Source of the DNA: Enhydrobacter sp.
GTDB taxonomy: Bacteria > Pseudomonadota > Alphaproteobacteria > Reyranellales > Reyranellaceae
DNA length: 64,000 nucleotides
Assembly (NCBI GenBank): GCA_025808875.1
Contig: CP075528.1
Span: 4,710,473-4,774,472 of the forward strand
Direction: 5' to 3'
Under the pieces are notes generated by a model, which saw only the letters and a list, made by a program, of their open reading frames with translations, ran no database searches and was not told the origin of the DNA. The position numbers were made by a program, and so were the translations under genes. Shown piece after piece: positions 50,920 to 58,937 of this stretch; the first letter of the stretch is position 1, and the number at the start of each line of letters is the position of its first letter.

Positions 50920-50927
50920 GCGCGGCG

Positions 50928-51671
50928 ATGACCGAAGCCCGTCGACGCACGCTTTACGGTCGTCGTCGGGGCAAGAAGCTGCGGGCGTGGCAGGAATCCC
51001 TGCTCGGCACGTTGTTGCCCCGCCTCGAACTCAAGCTGCCTGCTCCGCCGCAAGAGCTCGATCTCGAGCATCTGTTCGGTCGCGTGCCTCCCCTCGGGAT
51101 TTGGCTCGAGGTGGGCTTTGGCGCCGGCGAGCATCTGGTGTGGCAGGCCGAGCAAAATCCAGATGCCGGCTTGATCGGATGCGAACCCTTCATCAACGGT
51201 GTTGCGAAGTGTCTCTCTCACATCGAGCGTGCCGGCGTAGCCAACATACGACTTTTCACCGACGATGCCCGGCTCGTCCTGGCGGCTCTGCCCGAGCGAT
51301 CCTTGTCGCGCGTCTTCGTGCTCTTCCCAGATCCGTGGCCCAAGGTCCGTCATCGCAAGCGCCGGTTCGTGCAACGCGCGACGCTCGACACGCTGGCACG
51401 TCTCATGAAGCCCGGCGCCGAACTCAGACTCGCCACCGACGATCAGGACTATCTCGCCTGGATGGTGGAACACGCCTGCCTGCACGAGGCGTTCGAATGG
51501 CTGGCCGAGCGCCCGGCCGACTGGCGCGAGCGGCCGGCGGATTGGCCGCCGACGCGCTACGAGCAGAAGATGCTTGCCGGCCACAAGCCGGTCTTCCTCC
51601 GTCTCAGGCGTCGCCTTGCCGCCGCCCCGGTCGAACGAGGACGAGTAGCGCCGCCACTGCTTGCAGTATGA
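50928..51671 (+). CDS. trmB: tRNA (guanine-N7-)-methyltransferase TrmB
   Basis: TrmB makes m7G46 in the variable loop of tRNAs. The 247 residues show the SAM motif WLEVGFGAGEHLVWQA, GCEPFINGVAKCL, the family hallmark FVLFPDPWPKVRHRKRRFVQ, and the C-terminal RYEQKMLAGHKPVFLRLRRR. It starts 8 bp after the TPP-enzyme stop. Its last 68 bp overlap the convergent MFS gene, and the final 15-20 residues (AAAPVERGRVAPPLLAV) are a non-conserved extension. Confidence 0.93.
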   Translation: MTEARRRTLYGRRRGKKLRAWQESLLGTLLPRLELKLPAPPQELDLEHLFGRVPPLGIWLEVGFGAGEHLVWQAEQNPDAGLIGCEPFINGVAKCLSHIERAGVANIRLFTDDARLVLAALPERSLSRVFVLFPDPWPKVRHRKRRFVQRATLDTLARLMKPGAELRLATDDQDYLAWMVEHACLHEAFEWLAERPADWRERPADWPPTRYEQKMLAGHKPVFLRLRRRLAAAPVERGRVAPPLLAV

Positions 51672-52812
51672 GGCACGCCATCAGCGAGCTGCGATAGTCG
51701 CCCGACAGTTCGCGGAGTGCGCCGAGGATCGTCGGCCCTGTCGCCGCGGCCAATTGAGTGATCGCCACGTTCAGGCTCACCGCCCGTGCGAAGTCGCGGC
51801 GCGGGAACTCCTGCTGGACGATGAGCCCCGGCAAGGTGATCAGGTTGCCGACACCGAAGCCGAACAGGATGCAGCCGATATAGAGGCCGGCGACCGACTC
51901 GCTGCCCAGCAATACAGCCATCGAGATGGCCTGCACACCGAAGACCACTGCGCTGGCCCGTCGCCGATCCACCTTGTCTATGACAAGTCCGACCAGGACG
52001 CGGCCGATCAGGGCGGACAATGCCGTGACGCTGACGACCCAACCGGCCGCCTTGAGGCCGAGGTTCGGTTCGAGGAAGGCAACCTGGTGGGCGATGAAGC
52101 TGATCTGCGCGAGCAGACCGAGGGAAAACGCTCCGACCATTGTGAGATAGCGTGGATGGGCGAGCAACGCGCGCCGCGTCATCGGCTCGCCGGTCGGTTC
52201 CGCAACACTTGCCATCTCGTCGCCGAAGTCGTGTTCGCCTGCACGGCGCGGCCTCAGGATGACGCCGGCAAGCGGCCACAGGGTCAGGAGAACGACCGCG
52301 ACGGCGACGACTGTCGCATGCTGGAAGCCAAGCGTGTCGATGGCCCAGGCATAGGCCGGCGCAAACAGCAGGCCGCCGCAGGTGGCGCCGTTGAGGGCAA
52401 GGCTGGCGGCCCACCCGCGTCGGCGGCTGAACCACTGGGCGACAATCGTGTTGATCGCCCCGCCGCCCATTGCCGCCCAGCCCGGAATCATCAGCATCAT
52501 GGCGAGGTAGAGTTGCCACGGCCGGTCGATAACCGTCAGGCTGAGGACGCCGAGGCCGAGGCAGGCAGAGCCGACGAAAACGACGACCCGGGCGCCCCGC
52601 TTCTGGATCAGGTCGCCGACCTGCATGACCATGAAGGCGCCGGCGACGTAATAGAAGGTGATGGCAGCCGAAATAGTGGCGGGGGACCAGCCATGGTCCT
52701 TTTGCAAGGCTACCAGATATAGGCTCAATCCATAGAAGCCCAGCCCCCACCCGTAGAGGGCAATGACAAAGGCGCAAAAGACAACCCACCAACCGTGATA
52801 GCCCAGCCGCAT
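51604..52812 (-). CDS. MFS transporter
   Basis: A 402-residue, 12-segment major facilitator protein. It opens RLGYHGWWVVFCAFVIALYG, typical of the oxalate/formate or monocarboxylate-like MFS group. A cytoplasmic loop after segment 2 (GDLIQKRGARVVVF) and the long central loop (RPRRAGEHDFGDEMASVAEP) divide the halves. ATG 52812 has GGAGGAG just upstream and is preferred over earlier in-frame ATGs at 52830 and 52872. The substrate is not known. The tail overlaps trmB on the other strand. Confidence 0.87.
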   Translation of the reverse strand: MRLGYHGWWVVFCAFVIALYGWGLGFYGLSLYLVALQKDHGWSPATISAAITFYYVAGAFMVMQVGDLIQKRGARVVVFVGSACLGLGVLSLTVIDRPWQLYLAMMLMIPGWAAMGGGAINTIVAQWFSRRRGWAASLALNGATCGGLLFAPAYAWAIDTLGFQHATVVAVAVVLLTLWPLAGVILRPRRAGEHDFGDEMASVAEPTGEPMTRRALLAHPRYLTMVGAFSLGLLAQISFIAHQVAFLEPNLGLKAAGWVVSVTALSALIGRVLVGLVIDKVDRRRASAVVFGVQAISMAVLLGSESVAGLYIGCILFGFGVGNLITLPGLIVQQEFPRRDFARAVSLNVAITQLAAATGPTILGALRELSGDYRSSLMACLILQAVAALLVLVRPGRRQGDA

Positions 52813-52938
52813 CGCTCCTCCGGCTGCCATTTTCGCACGGCCCCTTGCCGGGAACTGGCGGTTTTCGGCCATCGTGAGAGATTGCGGAATCTCTTGCTAG
52901 TTGGCGCCAAGCCGCCTATACCCGCGCCATCCTCATCG

Positions 52939-52994
52939 GGTTCGCGGGACGAACCAAAGAAGAAGAGTGGGCCGAAAACCCGCTCTTTTTGTTT
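52939..52994 (+). promoter_or_regulatory. rimP leader: hairpin followed by an intrinsic-terminator-like stem
   Basis: GGTTCG (52939-52944) pairs with CGAACC (52950-52955). Right after it AAGAGTGGG (52963-52971) pairs with CCCGCTCTT (52979-52987) with one G-U pair, followed by TTTGTTTG. The terminator lies 41-45 bp before the rimP start, inside the leader of the nusA operon. A terminator there could attenuate the operon, and NusA, the operon product, is itself a termination factor. The mechanism is inferred. Confidence 0.55.
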
Positions 52995-53035
52995 GTGCCG
53001 TTTCGCGCGCCGTAACACGAAGTTTGGTCCTGGAC

Positions 53036-53545
53036 GTGACGGACTTGCTGCATCGGATCGAAGACATCGTCGCCCCAACCATCTCCGGCATGGGGTACGA
53101 ATTGGTTCGCGTCGCGATGAGTCGGGGCGGCGGCATATTGCAGATCATGATCGAGCCGGCAGACGGTCGGTCGATGGACGTCGAGGATTGCGCAACGGTG
53201 TCGCGCGCGCTGTCGGCCGTGCTGGACGTCGAGGATCCGATTCCGGGTGCCTATACGCTCGAGGTGAGTTCGCCCGGCATCGACCGACCGCTGACCCGGC
53301 CCCGGGATTACGTCCGCTGGGCCGGCCACATCGCCCGCGTCGAGGTCGGCCAGCCTATCGACGGACAGCGACGCTTCAAGGGAACATTGTTGGGGCTGGA
53401 GCACGAAGCGGTGAAGCTGCGGCTCGAGGACGGCCGGGAAACCAGCCTGCCGCTTGCTGCCGTTACCCGCGCCAAGCTCGAAATGACCGACCGATTGATC
53501 GAAGAACATCGCCGCGCGCAGGACGGCGCGGCTCAAGCACACTGA
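53036..53545 (+). CDS. rimP: Ribosome maturation factor RimP
   Basis: RimP helps late assembly of the 30S subunit. From GTG 53036 the product is 169 residues and begins TDLLHRIEDIVAPTISGMGY, matching the family N-terminus. LEVSSPGIDRPLTRPRDY is the hallmark block, and the C-terminal SH3-like domain (RRFKGTLLGLEHEAVKLRLE) is complete. No clear ribosome site is seen at the GTG; the frame is open further upstream through the leader hairpins, which makes earlier starts unlikely. nusA follows after 17 bp. Confidence 0.92.
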   Translation: MTDLLHRIEDIVAPTISGMGYELVRVAMSRGGGILQIMIEPADGRSMDVEDCATVSRALSAVLDVEDPIPGAYTLEVSSPGIDRPLTRPRDYVRWAGHIARVEVGQPIDGQRRFKGTLLGLEHEAVKLRLEDGRETSLPLAAVTRAKLEMTDRLIEEHRRAQDGAAQAH

Positions 53546-53562
53546 ACGAGAGGACGACAGAC

Positions 53563-55098
53563 ATGGCAACGACCGCCGACATTCCGCGTCTGGAGATGCT
53601 CCAGGTCGCCGACATGGTGGCCCGCGAGAAAGGCATCGAACGCGAGGAGGTGCTCGAGGCGATGGAGCAGGCCATCCAGAAGGCCGGCCGCGCCAAGTAC
53701 GGGCTGGAGCACGACATCCGTGCCGAGATCGACCGCAAGACCGGAGAGATCAAGCTTCTGCGCTACATGCAGGTCGCCGATCCGATCGAGAACGAGAACG
53801 TCCAGGTGGCGCTCGTCGAGGCCCAGCGGCGCAACCCGGAAGCCCAGGTCGGAGACTTCCTCACCGATGAACTGCCGCCGATCGATTTCGGCCGCGTCGC
53901 CGCGCAGACCGCCAAGCAGGTCATCACTCAGCGCATGCGCGAGAGCGAACGCAAGCGGCAGTACGAGGAATTCAAGGACCGTGTCGGCGAGATCGTGTCG
54001 GGCGTCGTCAAGCGCGTCGATTACGGCAACATCACCATCGACCTGCAGCGCGCCGAGGGCGTCATCCGCCGCGACGAGACGATCCCGCGCGAGAGTCTGC
54101 GCGTGAACGACCGGGTGCGCGCCTACATCTTCGACGTGCGCGAGGAGCCGCGCGGTCCGCAGATTTTCCTGTCGCGCAGCCATCCGCAGTTCATGGCCAA
54201 GCTCTTCACCCAGGAGGTGCCGGAGATCTACGACAGTATCATCGAGATCAAGGCGGTAGCCCGCGATCCCGGCAGTCGGGCCAAGATCGCGGTGCTGTCT
54301 CACGACAGCTCGATCGACCCGATCGGCGCTTGCGTCGGCATGCGCGGCAGCCGTGTGCAGGCCGTCGTGCAGGAGCTGCAGGGCGAGAAGGTCGATATCA
54401 TTCCGTGGTCGGCCGACACTGCCAACTTCATCGTCAACGCCCTGGCGCCGGCCGAGGTCAGCAAGGTGTTGATGGACGAGGAGAAGAACAAGGCCGAGGT
54501 CGTCGTGCCGGACGATCAGCTCAGCCTGGCGATCGGCCGTCGCGGCCAGAACGTCAAGCTCGCCTCCCAGCTCACCGGCTGGGAGATCGATATCATGACC
54601 GAGGCCGAGGAAAGCGAACGTCGCCAGAAGGAGACCCGCGAGCGGACCGAGCTCTTCAAGGCATCGCTCGATGTCGACGACGTGATTGCCCATCTTCTGG
54701 TGGCCGAGGGCTACGCCACGGTCGAGGACGTCGCCGATGTTCCGATCGAGGAGTTGACGCGGGTCGAGGGTTTCGACGAGGACATTGCCACGGAGCTGCA
54801 GCGTCGTGCCCGCGAGTTCATCGAAAGGCGCGACGCGGAACTGGCTTCTCGGCTCGAAGCGTTGGGAGTTGCCGAGGAACTGCGCTCGGTCGAAGGACTG
54901 GACCTCGCAATGCTGGTGGCACTTGGCGACAAGGGGGTGAAAACCCTCGACGACCTCGCCGACCTCGCCTCCGATGAGTTGCGTGAGATCGTGGGCGAGA
55001 GCGCGATGGACGCGGAAACCGCCAATGCCATCATCATGAAGGCCCGCGAGCACTGGTTCGTGGAGCAGAGCGAACCTGCCGAAACGGCCAAGGCCTGA
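53563..55098 (+). CDS. nusA: Transcription termination/antitermination factor NusA
   Basis: NusA binds RNA polymerase and modulates pausing, termination and antitermination. The 511 residues contain the N-terminal polymerase-binding domain (MLQVADMVAREKGIEREEVL), the S1 domain (IVSGVVKRVDYGNITIDLQR), KH1/KH2 (DPIGACVGMRGSRVQAVVQE and LAIGRRGQNVKLASQLTGWE) and two C-terminal helix-hairpin-helix repeats (about residues 365-420 and 440-490). Two such repeats are usual in proteobacteria. It is coupled closely to rimP. Confidence 0.97.
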   Translation: MATTADIPRLEMLQVADMVAREKGIEREEVLEAMEQAIQKAGRAKYGLEHDIRAEIDRKTGEIKLLRYMQVADPIENENVQVALVEAQRRNPEAQVGDFLTDELPPIDFGRVAAQTAKQVITQRMRESERKRQYEEFKDRVGEIVSGVVKRVDYGNITIDLQRAEGVIRRDETIPRESLRVNDRVRAYIFDVREEPRGPQIFLSRSHPQFMAKLFTQEVPEIYDSIIEIKAVARDPGSRAKIAVLSHDSSIDPIGACVGMRGSRVQAVVQELQGEKVDIIPWSADTANFIVNALAPAEVSKVLMDEEKNKAEVVVPDDQLSLAIGRRGQNVKLASQLTGWEIDIMTEAEESERRQKETRERTELFKASLDVDDVIAHLLVAEGYATVEDVADVPIEELTRVEGFDEDIATELQRRAREFIERRDAELASRLEALGVAEELRSVEGLDLAMLVALGDKGVKTLDDLADLASDELREIVGESAMDAETANAIIMKAREHWFVEQSEPAETAKA

Positions 55099-55114
55099 GG
55101 GGAGACATTCTTCC

Positions 55115-55741
55115 TTGATCCTTGTCACACCCATGCAGGAACCCCATCTCTCGCCCCCGCCGTCTGGCGTGCGGCGAACCTGCATCGTGACCGGCGCGGA
55201 GGCACCGCCGGAAGCGATGGTGCGCTTCGTGGTCGGTCCCGACCGCGAGGTGGTGCCCGATCTCGGACGGCAGTTGCCCGGCCGTGGTATGTGGGTGGGA
55301 GCCGAACGGCAGCTGGTCGAACGCGCCGTGGCGAAGAACCTCTTCGCCAGATCCGCCCGTGCAGCGGTCAGCGCGCCGGCCGACCTCGCCGAGCGAGTCG
55401 AGCGCCTGATGCTCGGCCGGACATTGGCCGATCTCGCGCGGGCGAGGCGGGCCGGTCGCGCGGTTTCAGGCTTCGTGAAGGTCGAGGAGATGATGGCGCA
55501 GGGCGAGGTGGGGCTTCTGGTGCTGCCCGAGCAGGCTGCAGGAGACGGCGTGGCCAAGCTGTCGGTGAAGGGCATTCCGGTTGCGCGGCTCGGCGACGAG
55601 GGGGCGCTGGGCGGCGTGTTCGGCCGCGAACGGGCCGTCTATGTGGCGGTGGCGCGCGACGATGCAGCCGGCAGGTTCATTGAGCGGATCAAGGGCGGCG
55701 CGGCACGTTGGTGCCGATATCGCCACAATGGCGCCGGTTGA
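55115..55741 (+). CDS. ylxR: YlxR-type RNA-binding protein with L7Ae-like domain (DUF448)
   Basis: The gene that usually sits between nusA and infB. The 208 residues begin with the DUF448 fold (RTCIVTGAEAPPEAMVRFVV, then LPGRGMWVGAERQLVERAV) and continue with an L7Ae/L30e-like half (GRAVSGFVKVEEMMAQGEVG, then LLVLPEQAAGD). Both parts probably bind RNA. TTG 55115 has AGGGGAG ten bases before it; ATG 55133 is the alternative start and would shorten the product by six residues. infB follows after 32 bp. Confidence 0.88.
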   Translation: MILVTPMQEPHLSPPPSGVRRTCIVTGAEAPPEAMVRFVVGPDREVVPDLGRQLPGRGMWVGAERQLVERAVAKNLFARSARAAVSAPADLAERVERLMLGRTLADLARARRAGRAVSGFVKVEEMMAQGEVGLLVLPEQAAGDGVAKLSVKGIPVARLGDEGALGGVFGRERAVYVAVARDDAAGRFIERIKGGAARWCRYRHNGAG

Positions 55742-55773
55742 CGGGCCGGTGTGGAGCAAGGACAACAGTCGAC

Positions 55774-58494
55774 ATGACGGAACAGAAAGAACAGAGCAAG
55801 CCGACCAAGCCGCTGACGCTGTCGACCTCGACCCGTTCGGCCGCGGCTGCGGCCAAGGGCGGCGAGACGCAGGTTCGGCAAAAATTCTCGCATGGCCGTA
55901 CGCGGTCGGTGACGGTCGAGGTCAAGAAGCCGATCAAGAGGCCGGGCACTGCGGCTGCGCCGGCATCGCCGGCGCCGGTTGCGGCGCCCGAGCCCGCGCC
56001 AGCTGCGTCGTCGGGCCGAACCCTGAAACTCGGCGCGGGCGGCACTTCCGCCGCGCCCGCTGCGGCCCGCCCCGCTCCCGCCCGTTCGACGGGCGAGACA
56101 GGGCGTGGCGGCATCGTCCTGCGTACGCTGACGGAGGAAGAGAAGAAGGCCCGCGAGCGCGCTCTGGAAGGGGCCAACCGCGACGCGGAGCTGGCACGGC
56201 AGCGGGCTGCCGAGGAGGCTGTCCGTCGCGCCTCCGAGGAGGAAGCGCGGCGCAAGGCTGACGAGGAACACAAGAAGCGGCTGGCCGAGGAAGAGGCTCG
56301 CAAGCGCACCGAGGACGAGGTCAAGCGCAAGGCAGAGGCGCAAGTTCAGCGTCGCCTCGATCAGGCGGCCGGTGCACCGCAAACGCCAATGGCTCGGCAG
56401 GCCCAGGAGATCAACACAGGCGGCGTCGGTGCATCGACCCCCGATGTTCGCCGATCCGCTGACGCACCAGGGATCGCGCCGAGACCGATCAGCGCGCCGC
56501 AGCGGCCGCGACCGCCCCTGCAGCCATTGCAGCGGACGCCGGTCAACAAGCGCCTGCCGCAGCCGCCAGGCACGCGTCGCGAGGCACCGAAACGCCGCTC
56601 CGACAAGATCGACGTCACCCGTGCCGTCGAGGGCGAGAACGAGTTCCGCAGCCGGTCCGTGGCGCAGGCTCGTCGTCGCCTCGAGCGCGACCGGCGTCGC
56701 GAGAATGCCTACGATGCCCCGCAGCAGAAGGTCTATCGCGAGGTCACCATTCCCGAATCGATCACGGTCCAGGATCTGGCGGCGCGCATGTCCGAGCGCG
56801 GCGCCGACGTGATCAAGGCGTTGATGCGCATGGGTGTGATGGCGACGATCAACCAGGCGATCGACGCCGATACGGCCGAGCTGGTCGTGACCGAAATGGG
56901 CCATCGCCCCAAGCGCGTTGCCGAGGGCGATGTCGAAACCGGCCTCACCGATGCGGTCGACGCGCCGGAATCGATGCAGCCGCGGCCACCGGTGGTCACC
57001 ATCATGGGCCATGTCGATCATGGCAAGACGTCGTTGCTCGACGCGTTGCGCGAGACCGACGTGGCCGCGCACGAAGCCGGTGGAATCACCCAGCACATCG
57101 GTGCCTACCAGGTGACGTTGCCGTCGAGCCAGAAGATCACGTTCCTCGACACGCCCGGCCACGAAGCCTTCACGGCGATGCGCGCGCGCGGCGCCAAGGT
57201 TACCGATATCGTGGTGCTGGTGGTGGCGGCAGATGACGGCGTCATGCCGCAGACACAGGAAGCGATCGCCCACGCCAAGGCGGCCAACGTGCCGATGATC
57301 GTCGCCATCAACAAGGTCGACAAGGCCGGCGCCGACCCCAACAAGGTTCGCACTGAGCTGCTTCAATACGAAGTGCAGGTCGAGCAGCTCGGCGGCGAAA
57401 TCCAGTCGATCGAGGTCTCGGCCACGAAGAAGACGAATCTCGACAAGCTCGAGGAAGCCATCCTGCTGCAGGCCGAAGTGCTGGAGCTCAAGGCGAACCC
57501 TGACCGTTCTGCCGACGGCGTCGTGGTGGAGGCCAAGCTGGAACCCGGCCGGGGCTCGGTCGCGACCGTGCTGGTCCAAAAGGGCACTCTTCGGGTCGGT
57601 GACGTGCTGGTCGCCGGCGCGGTATGGGGACGCGTGCGCCGCCTGGTCGATGATCGCGGCAACAATGTCGAGGCCGCCGGCCCCGCGTTCCCGGTCGAGA
57701 TCCTGGGTCTTGACGGCACGCCACAGGCGGGCGACGAGTTCCACGTCGTCGAGAACGAGGCGCGAGCTCGCGAAATCGCCGAATTCCGCGCCCGCCGGGA
57801 TCGGCAGGCCCAGCTTGCCCGGGCTGCCGGCGGACGCGGCACTCTCGAGGAGATGATCAAGGGCATTCGCGAGGGTACCGCCAAGGAGCTGCCTGTCCTG
57901 ATCAAGGCCGACGTGCAGGGCTCGGCCGAGGCGCTCGCCGGCGCCATATCGCGTCTGTCGACCGACAAGGTCACGACGCGGGTGATCTACAACGGCGTCG
58001 GTGGCATCAGCGAAGCCGACCTTACTCTGGCCAAGGCATCCGGCGCGCTCATCATCGGCTTCAACGTGCGCGCCAACGCGCAGGCACGCGAGATCGCCAA
58101 GCGCGACAAGATCGACATCCGCTACTACAGCATCATCTACAAGGTCACCGAGGACATCCAGCAGCTCATGGTCGGCCTGCTCGAGCCGACCTACAAGGAG
58201 ACGTTCCTCGGCAATGCGCAGATCCGCGAGGTCTTTCGCATCACCAAGGTCGGCAATGTCGCCGGCTGCATGATCACGGAAGGCTTGGTCAAGCGCGGCG
58301 CCAAGGTCCGGCTGTTGCGCGACAATGTGGTCATCCATGAGGGTACGCTCAAGACTCTCCGTCGATTCAAGGACGAGGTCCGCGAGGTGCAGAACGGCTA
58401 CGAGTGTGGAATGGCGTTCGAGAACTACGACGACATCAAGGTCGGCGACGTGATCGAATGCTTCGAAGTCGAGGAAGTCCGGCCGACCCTGTAG
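55774..58494 (+). CDS. infB: Translation initiation factor IF-2
   Basis: IF-2 is the GTPase that places initiator tRNA on the ribosome. The 906-residue product has a long Ala/Pro/Arg-rich N-terminus with a charged helix at about residues 125-205. After it come the IF2_N domain (TIPESITVQDLAARMSERGA) and the G domain: G1 GHVDHGKTSLLDAL near residue 411, G3 DTPGHEAFTAMRARGAKVTD near 458, and G4 NKVDKAG near 512. The C-terminal domains C1 and C2 end at GDVIECFEVEEVRPTL. No frameshift is seen. Confidence 0.97.
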   Translation: MTEQKEQSKPTKPLTLSTSTRSAAAAAKGGETQVRQKFSHGRTRSVTVEVKKPIKRPGTAAAPASPAPVAAPEPAPAASSGRTLKLGAGGTSAAPAAARPAPARSTGETGRGGIVLRTLTEEEKKARERALEGANRDAELARQRAAEEAVRRASEEEARRKADEEHKKRLAEEEARKRTEDEVKRKAEAQVQRRLDQAAGAPQTPMARQAQEINTGGVGASTPDVRRSADAPGIAPRPISAPQRPRPPLQPLQRTPVNKRLPQPPGTRREAPKRRSDKIDVTRAVEGENEFRSRSVAQARRRLERDRRRENAYDAPQQKVYREVTIPESITVQDLAARMSERGADVIKALMRMGVMATINQAIDADTAELVVTEMGHRPKRVAEGDVETGLTDAVDAPESMQPRPPVVTIMGHVDHGKTSLLDALRETDVAAHEAGGITQHIGAYQVTLPSSQKITFLDTPGHEAFTAMRARGAKVTDIVVLVVAADDGVMPQTQEAIAHAKAANVPMIVAINKVDKAGADPNKVRTELLQYEVQVEQLGGEIQSIEVSATKKTNLDKLEEAILLQAEVLELKANPDRSADGVVVEAKLEPGRGSVATVLVQKGTLRVGDVLVAGAVWGRVRRLVDDRGNNVEAAGPAFPVEILGLDGTPQAGDEFHVVENEARAREIAEFRARRDRQAQLARAAGGRGTLEEMIKGIREGTAKELPVLIKADVQGSAEALAGAISRLSTDKVTTRVIYNGVGGISEADLTLAKASGALIIGFNVRANAQAREIAKRDKIDIRYYSIIYKVTEDIQQLMVGLLEPTYKETFLGNAQIREVFRITKVGNVAGCMITEGLVKRGAKVRLLRDNVVIHEGTLKTLRRFKDEVREVQNGYECGMAFENYDDIKVGDVIECFEVEEVRPTL

Positions 58495-58532
58495 GAGTCG
58501 ACCGGACTTCTCGTTGCAGGGAAAGCTGGGTC

Positions 58533-58937
58533 ATGTCGAGGCGTCGCTCCGTCGATCGCGAGGGTCGCGGTCATAGCCAGCGCCAATTGCGGGTCGGCGA
58601 GGAGTTGCGGCACCTGCTCGCCGAACTTCTCGAGCGCGGCAACATGCGCGACCCCGACCTGCGGGGCGCGTCCATCACCGTCACCTCCGTCGATGTCAGC
58701 CCGGATCTGCGCAACGCCGTCGCTTTCGTCATGCCGTTGGGCGGCCAGGATGAAGCGCGCCTCGTGGCGGCGATGCGCCGTGCCGCGCCGTGGTTCCGGG
58801 CGCGTGTCGGCGAGCGCGCCGGGTTGCGCTATGCACCGGAAATCAGATTCGAGCTCGACAAGACCTTCGACGAGGCCGACCGGGTCGGCGCCCTGCTGCG
58901 CCGCCCAGACGTGGCGCGCGACATCAAGGACGATTGA
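58533..58937 (+). CDS. rbfA: Ribosome-binding factor A
   Basis: RbfA is a KH-like factor for 30S maturation and cold growth. The 134 residues show GEELRHLLAELLERGNMRDP, ITVTSVDVSPDLRNAVAFVM and RAGLRYAPEIRFELDKTFDE in the expected order. It starts 38 bp after infB. Its 3' end overlaps the convergent spermidine-synthase-like gene by 14 bp, and truB, normally next, is displaced by that gene. Confidence 0.94.
   Translation: MSRRRSVDREGRGHSQRQLRVGEELRHLLAELLERGNMRDPDLRGASITVTSVDVSPDLRNAVAFVMPLGGQDEARLVAAMRRAAPWFRARVGERAGLRYAPEIRFELDKTFDEADRVGALLRRPDVARDIKDD

Noticed and set aside
55639..58338. An 899-codon minus-strand frame opposite infB
   Set aside because: It covers the real infB in reverse, and its Asp/Leu/Gly-rich text shows no protein family pattern.
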